A stretch of DNA of 64,000 bases from Ecdyonurus torrentis (lineage: Eukaryota; Arthropoda; Insecta; Ephemeroptera; Heptageniidae): assembly GCA_949318235.1 (NCBI GenBank), contig OX439133.1:31211203-31275202 (forward strand), given 5' to 3'. A model generated the notes under the pieces. The model searched no databases and was not told where the DNA came from. It worked only from the letters and a program-made list of their open reading frames with translations. Both the position numbers and the translations under genes were made by a program. Shown here one piece after another: positions 34,206 to 46,021 of the stretch. Numbering within the stretch: the stretch's first letter is position 1; each line of letters opens with the position of its first letter.

Positions 34206-35819
34206 CAAAAGTTGCGCCGGAAGTCTGACTTTGCAGAACGAGTACGCATTTATTTTTGCCCGTGCATATTGAATATTTCTAAGGGATTTCTTTCCCTTTT
34301 CGCTATTATAATAACTAAAATGCATATATACATGAGTATAAGAATTTTCTATAACTTTTTTTTAGATTCAATATTAATGAAAAATATTTCTTCGTTCGTT
34401 GCAAGAATCTAGCTTGATTTGAAACCTGTTATCACTGCCTCATACATACCAATCTATTTTATTCGTTTCCTGTGATTATTATAAGTCACTCTGATGACGT
34501 ATGACCACTCGATTTCAGTCATTTAAATTTTCTGCCTTATCTTGAACTTTAGTAACTTTTTTTAAATGAAAAAATACTAATGATCCTTTTTTCGGAACAA
34601 AAAAAAACAAAAAAAAAACAAAAACAAAATTTATTTGAAAATTACGGTGTTTGTTTTGTTGGAAATAAATAATGCACAAAAAATTAATGTCAAAATATAG
34701 TTCTTCTTTGAACGATTTCTGGTCCAAGTCGTCTTCTTCTGCGGTAAAAGAAAGGCTACATTTTCACAATAATTTGTTGTATATTTCCATCAAAACAAAC
34801 AAGTAATTTTGAAATAAAAACGAGTAAATTTTATTATTTTTTTAAATATTTTTTGTTCCGAAAAAAGTTTTAATCATATTTTTAATTTTAAGGTTTAAAA
34901 TTCGAATACAATTTGCCACTAAAATTTGACTTTTCACATTTACATGTTATCTTGAAAGTGTAAGAACTTAAATATTTGATCGTGTTTTTAAATGTTTGGC
35001 GTAACTAAACTTTTAAGTACTAATATTTCTCCATTCGCGACCGTCTATAATAGTTTGCAAGATATCGGTCACCTACCCCCTTAACTTTCAAATGGCCATA
35101 TAAAGTTTCAAATTTTTCTTTATAGATTTTGAAATACAAACCATTGAATTTATAAATTCAATGTACAAACTATCTATAAACAACCCTTAACTTGTTCAAA
35201 CTATAGCATAAATATTATACGTAATTATTTTTGTCCATAACTGTATATACTTGTTAAGTGAAAATAAAATAAAAATTCTAGTAAATTAAAATGATGGTGA
35301 TATCTACTTGTATGTAAATAAGGTTTGCATTATGTTTAGTCACACTATATTATTTTATACGTATAATAAAATCTCAGAATTAATTACTTTGAGTAAAGAG
35401 GTGTTACTTTACATTTCCCAGCTGTAATTTAATTTGTAAAATGGAAGAGAAATCTCACTAACTTTTTTTTTTTTTTTTTTTTAGCGTCGAAATATAGGTC
35501 ACTTACCATAGCAAAGACACGGAAGAAAATTTTAACCTGGAAAAATGTTTTTTTTTTTTTTTTTTTTTTTTCATGTTGGAAAATCAAACACAAATTATTA
35601 AGAACACTGAGAACAGATAAAAAGTATGATGAAAAATAAGTCAATAACTGATTTTAAAAAATGATTTCATTTTTATGGGCAAAATAGGTAGGTGATTTAA
35701 ACTAAACAAAGAAAATAGAAAAGAGAGCATTTTGATATAGAAAAATGTATTTGTTGGCAAATTGGAATATCGTCATTCAGAACTATATAGATAAAATGAA
35801 TGAATCATATAGTGACCAA
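34206..35819. other. AT-rich intronic sequence
   Basis: No gene seen. It contains T tracts at 35463-35482 and 35548-35571 and a family-K-like TAGCATAAATATTATACGTAA near 35204. Confidence 0.45.
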
Positions 35820-36056
35820 CGAATGGAGCTTATTGGTTTAATGCACTGGGAGACATGGGGAAAGCTAAGGGTCCCCTAATTTAACATTAATACACTTATG
35901 GGAAAAACAAACATGTTAATTTTTTTATTTTTGAGATAACTACTCCACCGATTTTGGAGAAATTTGAATGAGAAATACTAGACATACATTTGCGTGTTTT
36001 AAGCTTTAGAAAATTTTTAAGCATTTTTTGCACCGATAACCTCCATTAAAACTCAT
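35820..36056 (-). mobile_element. Family F element
   Basis: ATGGAGCTTATTGGTTTAAT and CACCGATAACCTCCAT are the ends. AAAGCTAAGGGTCCCCTAAT, AACTACTCCACCGATTTTGG and GAAATACTAGACATAC lie inside. Confidence 0.82.
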
Positions 36057-36289
36057 GTCATTTTGAGTGACAATACCCTGAAAGTGGTGTAATATAGACT
36101 AGAGGAGGCTAGACAAAATTTAATTTATAATTAAGTGTATATCATCTCACTCAAGCAGGTATTACGGTACTCTTTTTACTTTTATAAAAAAAAAAAAAAA
36201 AAACTATATTTTAGTGTTTATCTTTTGTTTTATTATAACAACTTCAAAGGATATAGAACAATTTAAAACTTCAAAAACAACAATACAAC

Positions 36290-36560
36290 TGTAAAATAAT
36301 GTCAGTTATCATATAGAGAAGGGATTAAAAAATTAATATGTGCATATTCAGTTTTTTTATGGGTAAATAAGTCACCAAACCATAGACAAAAAAATCCATG
36401 GAAATTTTTTATCTAGGATAAATGTTCTTATAGGCCAAATAGGTCATCTAACCATAGAGAATAGGTTTAAAAATTAACATAAAAATATATTTTAGTACGC
36501 GAAATGGGTCTAACTATAGGAAAAAATAAGAAAAAAAAATGCCAGCGTGGAAAATATTTT
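36290..36560. repeat. Degenerate tandem repeat
   Basis: Three units of roughly 80-95 bp share AAATAAGTCACCAAACCATAG, AAATAGGTCATCTAACCATAG and AAATGGGTCTAACTATAGG, each followed by a purine-rich stretch. Related phrases occur at 35500 and 36578. Confidence 0.45.
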
Positions 36561-37141
36561 TTCTGCGTGTGCAAAAAACGGTCAGATACCATATTATGAT
36601 ATTATAAAGAATAAGTATAGAAAAATGAAACTGGAAAGTGTTTTTATAGACAAAATAGACTTGCAATTCAGAATAGAAACTTTTAACTTTAAAAATGATA
36701 CTTTTATGTAAGTGGAAAAAAAAAAAAAAAAAAACTATCATGCGAATTCAAATAATTAAAAAAAATTATAATTTTTATTCGATGTAGATTAAAATGATGA
36801 TTCAAATTTTATAACTAATTATTTCACGCTTTAATTGTATTAAATAGAAATTCTATAGTTACGCATTTCAATGTAAATTATAATCCTATACTATAGCATA
36901 CACTGAGTTTTAATGAAAATAAATACCATATTTATATACGATTAAAAACAATGATTTAATCCACTAAATTACATATATAACTATGTAGGAGTATACGCGC
37001 ATGGTAACCAAAAATTACTTGTTTTATATGTCATTATATCATAAATGAAGTTAATTTGATTTAGCATAAATAATTAGGCTTTATAGAAGGTATTATTTAT
37101 TCTCATATACAGTGTACAAAAATGCATCTGTTTAAAAAATT

Positions 37142-37192
37142 AATGGGGCGCGGTTCTTTAGGAACTTTAATTTACTTCTTCTTCTTCTTCTT

Positions 37193-37247
<55 letters not shown>

Positions 37248-37335
37248 CCCCACCCAAACTATCAACACCACTGAGGTCAGCCTCTTGGTAGGAGCCCCTT
37301 CTTAGCGTGTTTGTAAGAGAACTACTGTGTGTGCA
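37142..37335. mobile_element. Family P element copy with poly(T)
   Basis: TAATGGGGCGCGGTTC, GAACTTTAATTTACTTC, a long T tract, then ATCAACACCACTGAGGTCAG and CTTAGCGTGTTTGTAAGAG. It is the inverse of sequence at 37799-38003. Confidence 0.6.
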
Positions 37336-37645
37336 TGACGTCATTCTGAATGCTTGTCGATGCTTTTCTTGAGCAATGAATAACATTGCTCAGCATAGAA
37401 TAAACGTACCGTAGTTTTTGGCTATTTTCTTTGGGAAATTATATAGATTTATTATTATTATTATTATTTTCCTTGCATACTTGAAAAAATAATTGAACCC
37501 GTTACCAGCATCAATGTTCTCAAAAATATTGCAAATTATTTTTTTAACTGGCAAAATGAGTCATTTTCCCATACTGGCCCATGCTATTTAGCGCTCACTT
37601 ATGGCGTCAACTTTAACATTAATGAAACCACACTATACATACTGT
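37322..37645 (+). mobile_element. Family B element
   Basis: GTGTGTGCATGACGTCATTC, GAATAACATTGCTCAGCAT, AGCATCAATGTTCTCAAAA, TTTATGGCGTCAACTTTAACA-type sequence and the end CACACTATA. An ATT repeat (37453-37469) lies inside. Confidence 0.75.
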
Positions 37646-37773
37646 AAGGGTAGAATAATAATAGACGCACTTTTACGCGTTATAAAACAGATAAGTGTAA
37701 TTCACATGACAAGTAAATTTGACCCGTGTCGACGGATAAACAAGTTGGACGGATGAACAATGTAAACAATAAT

Positions 37774-38003
37774 TAATGGAGCCGTACATATTTAATTTTC
37801 AATAACAAGTATAATAGTTCTCCCACACACACGCTAAGATACAACACCAAGAGGCTGGCCTCAGTAGTGTTGATGTTTGTTTGTTTGTTTTTTTTTTTCT
37901 TTGGTAGGGGGGGGGGGAGGTAAATAAATGCAGTAAAAGTGATTGCAGTAAGTAAATTAGAAGTTCACATTTTATTTTCAAAAACAATGTGAACGGCTCC
38001 ATT
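37774..38003. mobile_element. Family P element
   Basis: Ends ATGGAGCCGTACAT and AATGTGAACGGCTCCAT are inverted. AGGCTGGCCTCAGTAGTG lies inside. Confidence 0.6.
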
Positions 38004-38344
38004 TGTTTCTGCACTGACTACTCTGTGACTGTGAGATTACAAAAATATAAATAAGTAATATGTAATACACATAAATTTTTAAGTTCATTGAGACATTCAA
38101 TGCACTAATTTATACGTTAAAAATTCACTATTTTTTTTTTTTTTATTATTATTTATTATTTTTTTTTTTAATTACTGCGCTGGAATATTTAAAAAAAAAT
38201 AATAATAACAATTTTACTATAAAAATGCTAAACTAATTGAAAATTTTAATTATTTTTCATTATCGATAAACTCCATTATATAAATGTTGCTAAAACGTAT
38301 TTATATTTTTCCTTTTTCCTCTCGAGACCTTTTTTCCCTTTCTT

Positions 38345-39100
38345 CCCTGGCAAAAGTGTATCCATGGATAATAAATTATCCATGGGGATTTCAACATTTT
38401 CCCCATGGATAGTTTCTATCCATGGGAAATTATTGTCCATGGACAAATTGCCCGTGGATAGTTTTTTTCCCATGGATAGAAACTATCCATGGGGAAAATG
38501 TTGAAATCCCCATGGATAATTTTTCTGTCAGTGGATATTCACTTTATCATGCATTTTTTTTTAAACTATCAATCTATATTGGTTATTTGTTAATATATGC
38601 TCTTAATCAACAATTTATAATGACTTTTTGGGGTATTAAAAATTGAGTTACATCGAAAAACGCGATAAAATTTTTTACGGGTTGGTAACTTTTTGAAATA
38701 AACCCACTTTTTGGGAAGAAAATTTAAAAAAACGAAAAATTTTTTTCATTGATTCTAGTTGAAGATTAAAAAATAAACACTTTTTATTCTTATGCACTTT
38801 TTAATTTTTTACACTCGGACTGTGTAAATGAGCTTAGATCATCATATTCGTCATGCCGCCACGCTTAAATAATTCCCATGGACACATAAAACTATCCATG
38901 GGAAATACTTAAACTATCCATGGGAATTATAAACAACGTGGGAAATATTAAAATCTGTCCATGGATATTCAATTTCCCATGGATAGAAATAAAGTCCACG
39001 TGGGAAATACTAATATCCATGGGAAATATATAAATATCCATGGGAAACCAGACATTATCCATGGGAAACATTGAATATCCGTGGATAACTTTTGCCAGGG
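38345..39100. mobile_element. CCATGG-rich TIR element
   Basis: A 756-bp element with ends CCCTGGCAAAAGT and ACTTTTGCCAGGG, next to ATCCATGGATAA and ATCCGTGGATAA. More than a dozen TATCCATGGGAAA-type units (CCATGG cores) fill both flanks. Between 38379 and 38517, two ~52-bp arms are exact inverse complements. No ORF and no clear TSD. The short frames across it arise from the repeats. Confidence 0.82.
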
Positions 39101-39756
39101 TTCACTGGCTTTCAAAGTTGATTTTACGTAAGTTTTCCTCATGTTTATTTTGTCAATTTGTCCTTAAGTTAATATTATATATAACTGCGTTGAGAACCAA
39201 TGATGCACATTAAAAACCTATAAGCTGTTATTATTATTTATATTTTATTTATTTATTTTTACTTTTTACTTTTTTTTTTTTTTTTTTTTTTGTACTATAA
39301 TGCCACGAGAATAAAAAGCAAAGAAAAATAGTCTAAGACCGAGAAAAGCTACATTATATAATTTCATGTTTATACAACATTCATTATAATGATTTAGGTT
39401 ATATAATAATGAACTCTCGTTATGTAAAACGCTCAACTTACACTCACATAGGAAAGATGCAACTGCATCGTTAGTCTTATGGAAGAATGAGTTTTCTAGC
39501 TCTATAGAAAATACGGGGAATTTAGTTTTCTCAGGCAAGAGAAACTAAAGCTAAAGACTCAAAGAAAATAATTATGAAGATTTCAGTAAAATTTATCTGT
39601 TTTATTTTATTTATTATTATTATTATTTCCAGAATTATTCTATGGTCTTACAAATGAGCATTTCGTATAATATTCGAATTTGCCATTGAATATTGCCTTT
39701 AAGTTCCTTTTTGTTTGTAACTTATTGTGACCATATATATATTCGTACAAAAAAGG

Positions 39757-39857
39757 CCCACGGATAAAAGACCCTACCTGTGATCGGATTGCAGCAACGC
39801 CGTGTACCTGTTAGTACATAGAACTTTATCCGATGTAACAACTTTGTCCGCGGGTTT
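39757..39857. repeat. Short inverted-repeat element
   Basis: CCCACGGATAAAAG at the left and CTTTGTCCGCGGG at the right are inverted about 70 bp apart, with a second pair GATCGGAT / ATCCGATG. It may be a tiny MITE. Confidence 0.45.
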
Positions 39858-39859
39858 CA

Positions 39860-41005
39860 TATTTCAAAGAAATCATCACAATTTCTAATTTTCAACCAAA
39901 ATTTGGTCAAACTTTTTCCCCCTATTATTTTGTACAGCGATTCTCTCGCTCTCTTCTTATACCATACCCATGACTATTGTGCCTCGTTCTCACACTAGTA
40001 CCACTGTATCAGCTCCAACAACACTTGTTGACCTGTTTTTTCACCTCTTACATGCAACAATATCTAGTAAACATGCATTTTGTTTGTAACAATCTCATGC
40101 AAGTCTCAACAAACAATATCGTATCTCAGTGGACATTTTTATTCAACACTGCTTTGGTACACACATTTTTTATTCATCATTAAAAATGTAAAAAGAGTAT
40201 CTAGTTTCCAGCTTATATCTCATGTAAAATTTACGATATTTATGAGGAAAAATTATGATATATAAAATAAGCATATGTTTTTTAATAATATATAATTAAA
40301 TTTTTTTTTTTTTTTTATTTACGATATATATAATTGATATAATATACATACATAAATAATAAATACCCGATATTATAGATTATAATGCATTTTATCATTT
40401 CCATGAATAAAAATAAAATATAATACGGTAATTCAATCTGTATGCATTTTGCTAGAAAAATAAATGTCATATTATTACGGAAAAATAATCTTTAAAAATA
40501 TTTTTTTAATATAAAATTATAAATATATTATAACTATTAATAATTTGAATTGTAATATATTATTATTTAGCGTTTATTTTCTATTTTATTATTTAAAAAA
40601 TGTATAAACCTTTGCATGCTATAAAATTATGGTATGCTCTTTGTTTAAATTTTTTTTTTTTTTTACATCATATACAATGAATTTGTATTTACTCAAGTTA
40701 GTTTAATTATTAGTCATACAATACTTTTTTTAAATATATATCGTATACAATACATACATAATATATACAAACATTAAGACAATAAAACTGTTAATTGTCA
40801 ATCATTTTCTTTCAGAACCGCAGCGTGTTAGTAATCGCGTTGCAATTTTGCTTGAAATTACGCAATAATTTATCACATATCCAAAATAATAAAACAATAC
40901 AATAATGTATTATAAAAAAATTCATACTTTCATTAATAATAAAACATATATTATGTACGAATTACAAACAAAACCCAAAGTTTAAAAATTAAAAAATTCT
41001 CTTAC
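39860..41005. other. AT-rich 5' part of the large intron
   Basis: Apart from T tracts, no repeat family or frame was recognised. Confidence 0.5.
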
Positions 41006-41332
41006 CTTCATATTTCCTGGCAATTCATGTCCAATCGCAATCTTTTGTAATTCTTTATAACTCATATCAATTAAATCTTCATTAAGATTTGAATTATGTT
41101 CTTGAGACATAGCAAGTTCATTTTCTACAGGTGGTAAAATTTGACTTAGATTATCTAATGAATTTTGTGCATTAGAAACAATATTATTAATATTTGGTAT
41201 CATTAAAGATGTTACACTACTATTATCAGATTTGTCCTCACATAAAGGTGAAATATTATCACTGTTAATTGATGTTGATAATTCAATATTAGATTCAGAA
41301 ATACTTGTAGTTTCTATAGATTTATCAGACAT
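41006..41332 (-). CDS. First coding exon, SAP-like (NUSAP1-like) protein
   Basis: An ATG at 41332 opens 109 codons ending exactly at AAG before GTAAGAG, a strong 5' splice site (GT at 41005-41004), phase 0. Residues 1-85 are Ser/Asn/Asp/Glu-rich and probably disordered. Residues 92-109 read YKELQKIAIGHELPGNMK, the first half of a SAP-like helix-turn-helix as in the N-terminus of NUSAP1 (known pattern Y..LQ.LAK..GL..N). The exon at 20205-20318 supplies the second half. Proteins with this motif are nuclear and bind nucleic acid or spindle microtubules, so such a role is plausible but inferred. I chose this ATG because in-frame sequence upstream is AT-rich leader. The frame running past the donor to 40982 is intronic read-through. 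Confidence 0.8.
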
Positions 41333-41692
41333 TTTTTATAATACATAAAAAAAATTATAAAAAATTGATATGAACACACAATCACAAAAAAAAGTTTTTC
41401 TATATAAATCACGAATTGACGCGATGTTAACGCAATGAATTCTGACAGACTACTAGAAAAATAAGTATTGGTCACTGTATTTTATGGTTGAAACGTGTTT
41501 CGTTCGTTTCTCTTCGCCGTTGCTGTTCGTATCGTGCAGGTTGCGCAGGCTTGCGCTTGGTTTCTCTCTCCTTTCCCTTCTGCTTGCTTGCTTGGTGTCG
41601 GCTTGGTGTATGCATCGCAGCTAGCTTGCCAATGCCTGCTTGTTTGCCTCGTGCCGTGCGATCTTGCCTTCCTTCCAACCTCCCTGTCTCTT

Positions 41693-41697
<5 letters not shown>
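41333..41697 (-). promoter_or_regulatory. Putative 5' leader and promoter of the SAP-like gene
   Basis: Minus-strand upstream sequence is AT-rich for ~130 bp. It then has GACCAATAC, an inverted-CCAAT candidate near 41466-41473 as read on the minus strand, and becomes markedly GC- and CpG-richer from 41480 to 41690. In this AT-rich window that is a plausible promoter or untranslated first exon. The start site cannot be fixed from sequence alone. Confidence 0.35.

Positions 41698-41778
<81 letters not shown>
41698..41778. repeat. (CT)n microsatellite
   Basis: About 40 CT units directly upstream of the GC-rich leader. A short (CA)n follows at 41938-41955. Confidence 0.97.
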
Positions 41779-41780
<2 letters not shown>

Positions 41781-42157
41781 GCTGACGATTTAGCCAGCCG
41801 GCCGGTGTGGTAGCAAGCAGCATGTTTTTTTGTGTTTTATAGTTTTATAAACCCTTCCTAAAATGTGGATAGTTTTTAGCAACCTGTGGAGCTGATGATG
41901 TAATATTATTTGTACTTCACATTTTCTCTCTGTCTCTCACACACACACACACACATGCGTCACACTTTCACACTCTTCCACTTTGCTGTTTTGTCTAGCT
42001 GTCTGTCACATAGAGATCAGGAAAAAAAGAATGAAGTGAAGAGACACTCTCATTGGTCTCTCGACCGCTCGCTCTCTTCTGTTTTGTCTGGATCTGGCTG
42101 AGTGTCTGTGTCTGTCTGTGTGTTTTGTATATTTGGATGACTATGTCTGTGCATCTT

Positions 42158-42817
42158 TGGAGGTTATCGGTTAAAAAAATCTCAAAAAATGTCAATGGCT
42201 TAAAACACGTAAAAGTATGTCTAGTATTTCTCATCTAAATTTCTCTGGAATCGGTGGGCGTTTTATTACATGCTACTTGGAACTGGCTGCTGGTAAAAAT
42301 TCATCTATTTCATACACTTTTCTGGAGTACTAAATCTCACAAAAACATAAATCTTCCTTATGCACATTAATAAACAACACATTTTCTAAATATTTTGTGC
42401 ATTTGGAAGCAAGGAATAACGTTCTATAATTAATTATTAACTAATTAATTAGGTTAAATTATTATTCGTTTCGCGCGTTGCGCATATGATGCTCATTTGC
42501 TATTTTTTTCCGCCAATTTTAAAAATACGAAAACTTTATTACCTTGCTTGATTTATTGGCATTTATATTGTTTTTTATCCAAGATCATGTGCATAAAGTT
42601 AAAAATACTTCAACTAAAAGCTACTTAGCCACAAATTTGTGTGAATCAGTAAGCATCAGGCTCAATCGTTTAGAAATTTGAATATTAATTTAAAAAATCT
42701 GTAGGACTAATCTGCTTATTTGATTACCATTACAATTTTACATTACAAAATTGAAAACTAAACTAAATTTTCTTCAGATTGCAAAATAATATATTTGTGC
42801 TGAGAGAACTATGTACA

Positions 42818-42850
<33 letters not shown>

Positions 42851-44043
42851 TTAAAACACACTATATACACTTTCTTATTGATCAATTATGGTAATTATTT
42901 ATTCTGAATTTTCCTAAACTGTAATCCAAATATCAGGCATACATTTCGTATACTTATAAGTCGATAAAAAACAAATTCTCCACTATTAGACTTTTTTATG
43001 TTGCACATTTTTCTTTTTTCCATTTTTTCTTTTTCTTTTTTGCTTTTGACTTTGTTATAAATTATGAATAAAGTGATATCATATTTATATAATATAATTA
43101 TATCAAATGCATATATGCATATTTTAAAGTAAGGCGCGCTTATCATATAAACAATCGTAATGTAAGTAAATTTAAAAAGTTAATGATTTCATGTATAATT
43201 GCTTAATTATATATAACTGAGGAATTTATGATTTTCACAACTTTTTTTATGAAATTAATATGATTGATTTTATAGCATTTGAGTGTTGGGTGGTCGCATT
43301 CATATTAAAAGTGTCGCAATATGTAAGCACTAAATTACTTATTGGGCTTGCGAGGAAAAATATTAGAAGAAAATTATAGCTATTATAGCTATAGCTAAGT
43401 TAATATATTAACTTTATGAAAGAAATTTGAAAAAAACAACACGTTTTTCCTAACTAAAAAATCGTTATTATTAGACCAATGTAACCTCGAAGCACATTTA
43501 ATCTTCATTCAAAATAATTGCATGTATATTTTTAAACTTAAAAAAAATCGTTGTTTTTCTATAAGCACAATTTAGTTACTGCTCACATATTGCTCACATA
43601 ATATGATCACCCATACTCAAATCCAAAAATCAATCATATTAATTTCATAAAAAAAGTTGTGAAAATCATAAATTCCTCAGTTATATATAATTAAGCAATT
43701 ATACATGAAATCATTAACTTTTTAAATTTACTTACATTACGATTGTTTATATGATAAGCGCGCCTTACTTTAAAATATGCATATATGCATTTGATATAAT
43801 TATATTATATAAATATGATATCACTTTATTCATAATTTATAACAAAGTCAAAAGCAAAAAAGAAAAAGAAAAAATGGAAAAAAGAAAAATGTGCAACATA
43901 AAAAAGTCTAATAGTGGAGAATTTGTTTTTTATCGACTTATAAGTATACGAAATGTATGCCTGATATTTGGATTACAGTTTAGGAAAATTCAGAATAAAT
44001 AATTACCATAATTGATCAATAAGAAAGTGTATATAGTGTGTTT

Positions 44044-44085
<42 letters not shown>

Positions 44086-44789
44086 TGTACATAGTTCTCT
44101 CAGCACAAATATATTATTTTGCAATCTGAAGAAAATTTAGTTTAGTTTTCAATTTTGTAATGTAAAATTGTAATGGTAATCAAATAAGCAGATTAGTCCT
44201 ACAGATTTTTTAAATTAATATTCAAATTTCTAAACGATTGAGCCTGATGCTTACTGATTCACACAAATTTGTGGCTAAGTAGCTTTTAGTTGAAGTATTT
44301 TTAACTTTATGCACATGATCTTGGATAAAAAACAATATAAATGCCAATAAATCAAGCAAGGTAATAAAGTTTTCGTATTTTTAAAATTGGCGGAAAAAAA
44401 TAGCAAATGAGCATCATATGCGCAACGCGCGAAACGAATAATAATTTAACCTAATTAATTAGTTAATAATTAATTATAGAACGTTATTCCTTGCTTCCAA
44501 ATGCACAAAATATTTAGAAAATGTGTTGTTTATTAATGTGCATAAGGAAGATTTATGTTTTTGTGAGATTTAGTACTCCAAAAAAGTGTATGAAATAGAT
44601 GAATTTTTACCAGCAGCCAGTTCCAAGTAGCATGTAATAAAACGCAATCGGTGGAGTAGTTTTCTCAAAAATCGCAAAAAAAAAAAAAAAAAAAAAAAAA
44701 AATGTTTTTCCCCATAAAGCGTAATGTTAAATCACGGGACCCTTGGCTTCCCCCGCGTTTCCCCGCGCGATAAACCGATAGCCTCCATT
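42158..44789 (+). mobile_element. Family F element split by a foldback insertion
   Basis: The left half is TGGAGGTTATCGGTTAAA to GGAATCGGTGG (42257). The right half resumes AATCGGTGGAGTAGTTTTCT (44646) and ends ACCGATAGCCTCCATT. Removing the insert and one 9-bp duplicate restores a normal F element. Confidence 0.88.
42258..44645. mobile_element. Mutator-like foldback element, ~1 kb arms
   Basis: A 2388-bp insertion bounded by the exact 9-bp duplication AATCGGTGG (42249-42257 and 44646-44654). The left arm (42258-43271) and right arm (about 43626-44645) are inverse complements over about 1.0 kb. I see almost no differences beyond the length of a (GA)n and one base near 42325. Ends are GCGTTTTATTACATGCTACT and its inverse. 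A 9-bp TSD with very long TIRs is typical of Mutator-like elements. The ~350-bp centre holds weak family-B-like remnants (GGTCGCATTCATATTAAAAG; AACCTCGAAGCACATTTAA). The 83-codon frame appears once per arm, mirrored, and is not a gene. No transposase. Confidence 0.92.
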
Positions 44790-44794
44790 TCAAA

Positions 44795-44970
44795 AATAGT
44801 TACGTATAATACATACATGCTATAACTCAATGCAGCAACATTTATGCAGTTGGCATAACAACATAATTTATGCTATATTGTACTAATTTTATTTGTATAC
44901 TTATAGCATTATAAGATATTCAGCATAATTACTTATTTTATTGCAAAATGTGGCAACATGTTATGCTCAA
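44795..44970. mobile_element. Family K MITE fragment
   Basis: GTTACGTATAATACATACAT, ATTTATGCAGTTGGCATAAC and AATTTATGCTATATTGTAC resemble other K copies. Confidence 0.45.
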
Positions 44971-45133
44971 TACAATATTTTTCAATGTAAATTTAATATT
45001 ATGTTGTTTTTTTGTTTTTGTTTTTACGTCAGTCTTATTATGTCTGTCATGAATCGGTTTTTATCTCCCTCTCTCTCTCACCCTCCCTTATATCATTTCT
45101 TCCTCTAGGGTTTTCGTTTGCCATTCACCCATC

Positions 45134-45137
<4 letters not shown>

Positions 45138-45222
<85 letters not shown>
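45138..45222. repeat. (CT)n microsatellite
   Basis: About 42 CT units, with a shorter run at 45249-45271. Leu/Ser frames here are artefacts. Confidence 0.97.
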
Positions 45223-45225
<3 letters not shown>

Positions 45226-45509
45226 CATTTCTCTTTGGTGTTCGTTTATTCTCTCTCTCTCTCTCTCTCTGCAGCTTATCTATCGTCATTCACTCATTCT
45301 GTCTTTGTAATCGTATATAATGGAGAACGAAGAGCTAGGTTAATTAACTTATTTAATTAAATTTATATATTATTGTAATGATTATTATATTACTAACTTA
45401 AATGCATTTATCATGTACTAACAGGAATGCCAAGCATAATACTTGTTCTACAACAATTACAAATTTTATTGATTTATTTCGTTCATCAATCATATACAGA
45501 AATTATAAG

Positions 45510-45737
45510 AGGAGGTTATCGGTTTAAAAAATTGTTAAAAAATGTCTATAGCTTAAAACACGTAAAAGTATGTCTAGTATTTCTCATTTAAATTTCTCCG
45601 AAATCGGTGGAGTAGTTTTCTCAAAAATCGCAAAAAAAAAAAAAAAAAAAAAAAAATCCCCGTAAGCGTAATATTAAATTAGGGGACCCTAAGCTTTCCC
45701 CGCGTAACCCCGCACGCTAAACCGATAAGCTCCATTC
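45510..45737 (+). mobile_element. Family F element
   Basis: A full copy: GAGGAGGTTATCGGTTTAAA, AACACGTAAAAGTATGTCTA, CGGTGGAGTAGTTTTC, poly(A), AGGGGACCCTAAGCTTTCCC and the end AAACCGATAAGCTCCAT. Confidence 0.85.
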
Positions 45738-46021
45738 ATGCACTATATGATAAATATTTTAATTTTTTTAAAAATCTATGTGGAAAAAAAAATGTTAAAA
45801 AAATATTTTTTAACAAATTATAAATTAAACCTATGCCAAAAATTACAACATCTATATTTCTAAAAAAACATTTATGAAGGTAATATTTTAACTTTACTTC
45901 AAAATTTAATAAATCTCATATAGCGTACTCATTTAATTTAATATTTTTACTCCCAACTAGACTTTTTTTTTTTCGCTCGATGCACCTTTAGGCTTTATAT
46001 AATTTAATTCTAAAAAGTATA

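Larger units (their letters stand above)
20319..41005 (-). other. Large repeat-filled intron (inferred)
   Basis: The stretch between the donor GTAAGAG (exon at 41006) and the acceptor TTTTTACAG (exon at 20318) is 20,687 bp. It contains A, B, C, D, F, I, J, K and other elements, LINE debris and microsatellites. The link rests on compatible phase 0, the same strand, and completion of one motif across the junction. An unseen small exon inside cannot be excluded. Confidence 0.6.

Noticed and set aside
38276..38646. Frames rich in Pro-Trp-Ile
   Set aside because: Generated by the CCATGG repeat units.
39266..39538. Minus-strand 90-codon frame, possible exon of the SAP-like gene
   Set aside because: It has splice-like sites (TTTAG near 39560; GTGAGTGTAAGTT near 39445) but no recognisable domain. 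The SAP-like motif is continuous without it.
42895..44002. Identical 83-codon frames on opposite strands
   Set aside because: Mirror copies within the arms of the foldback element, not two genes.
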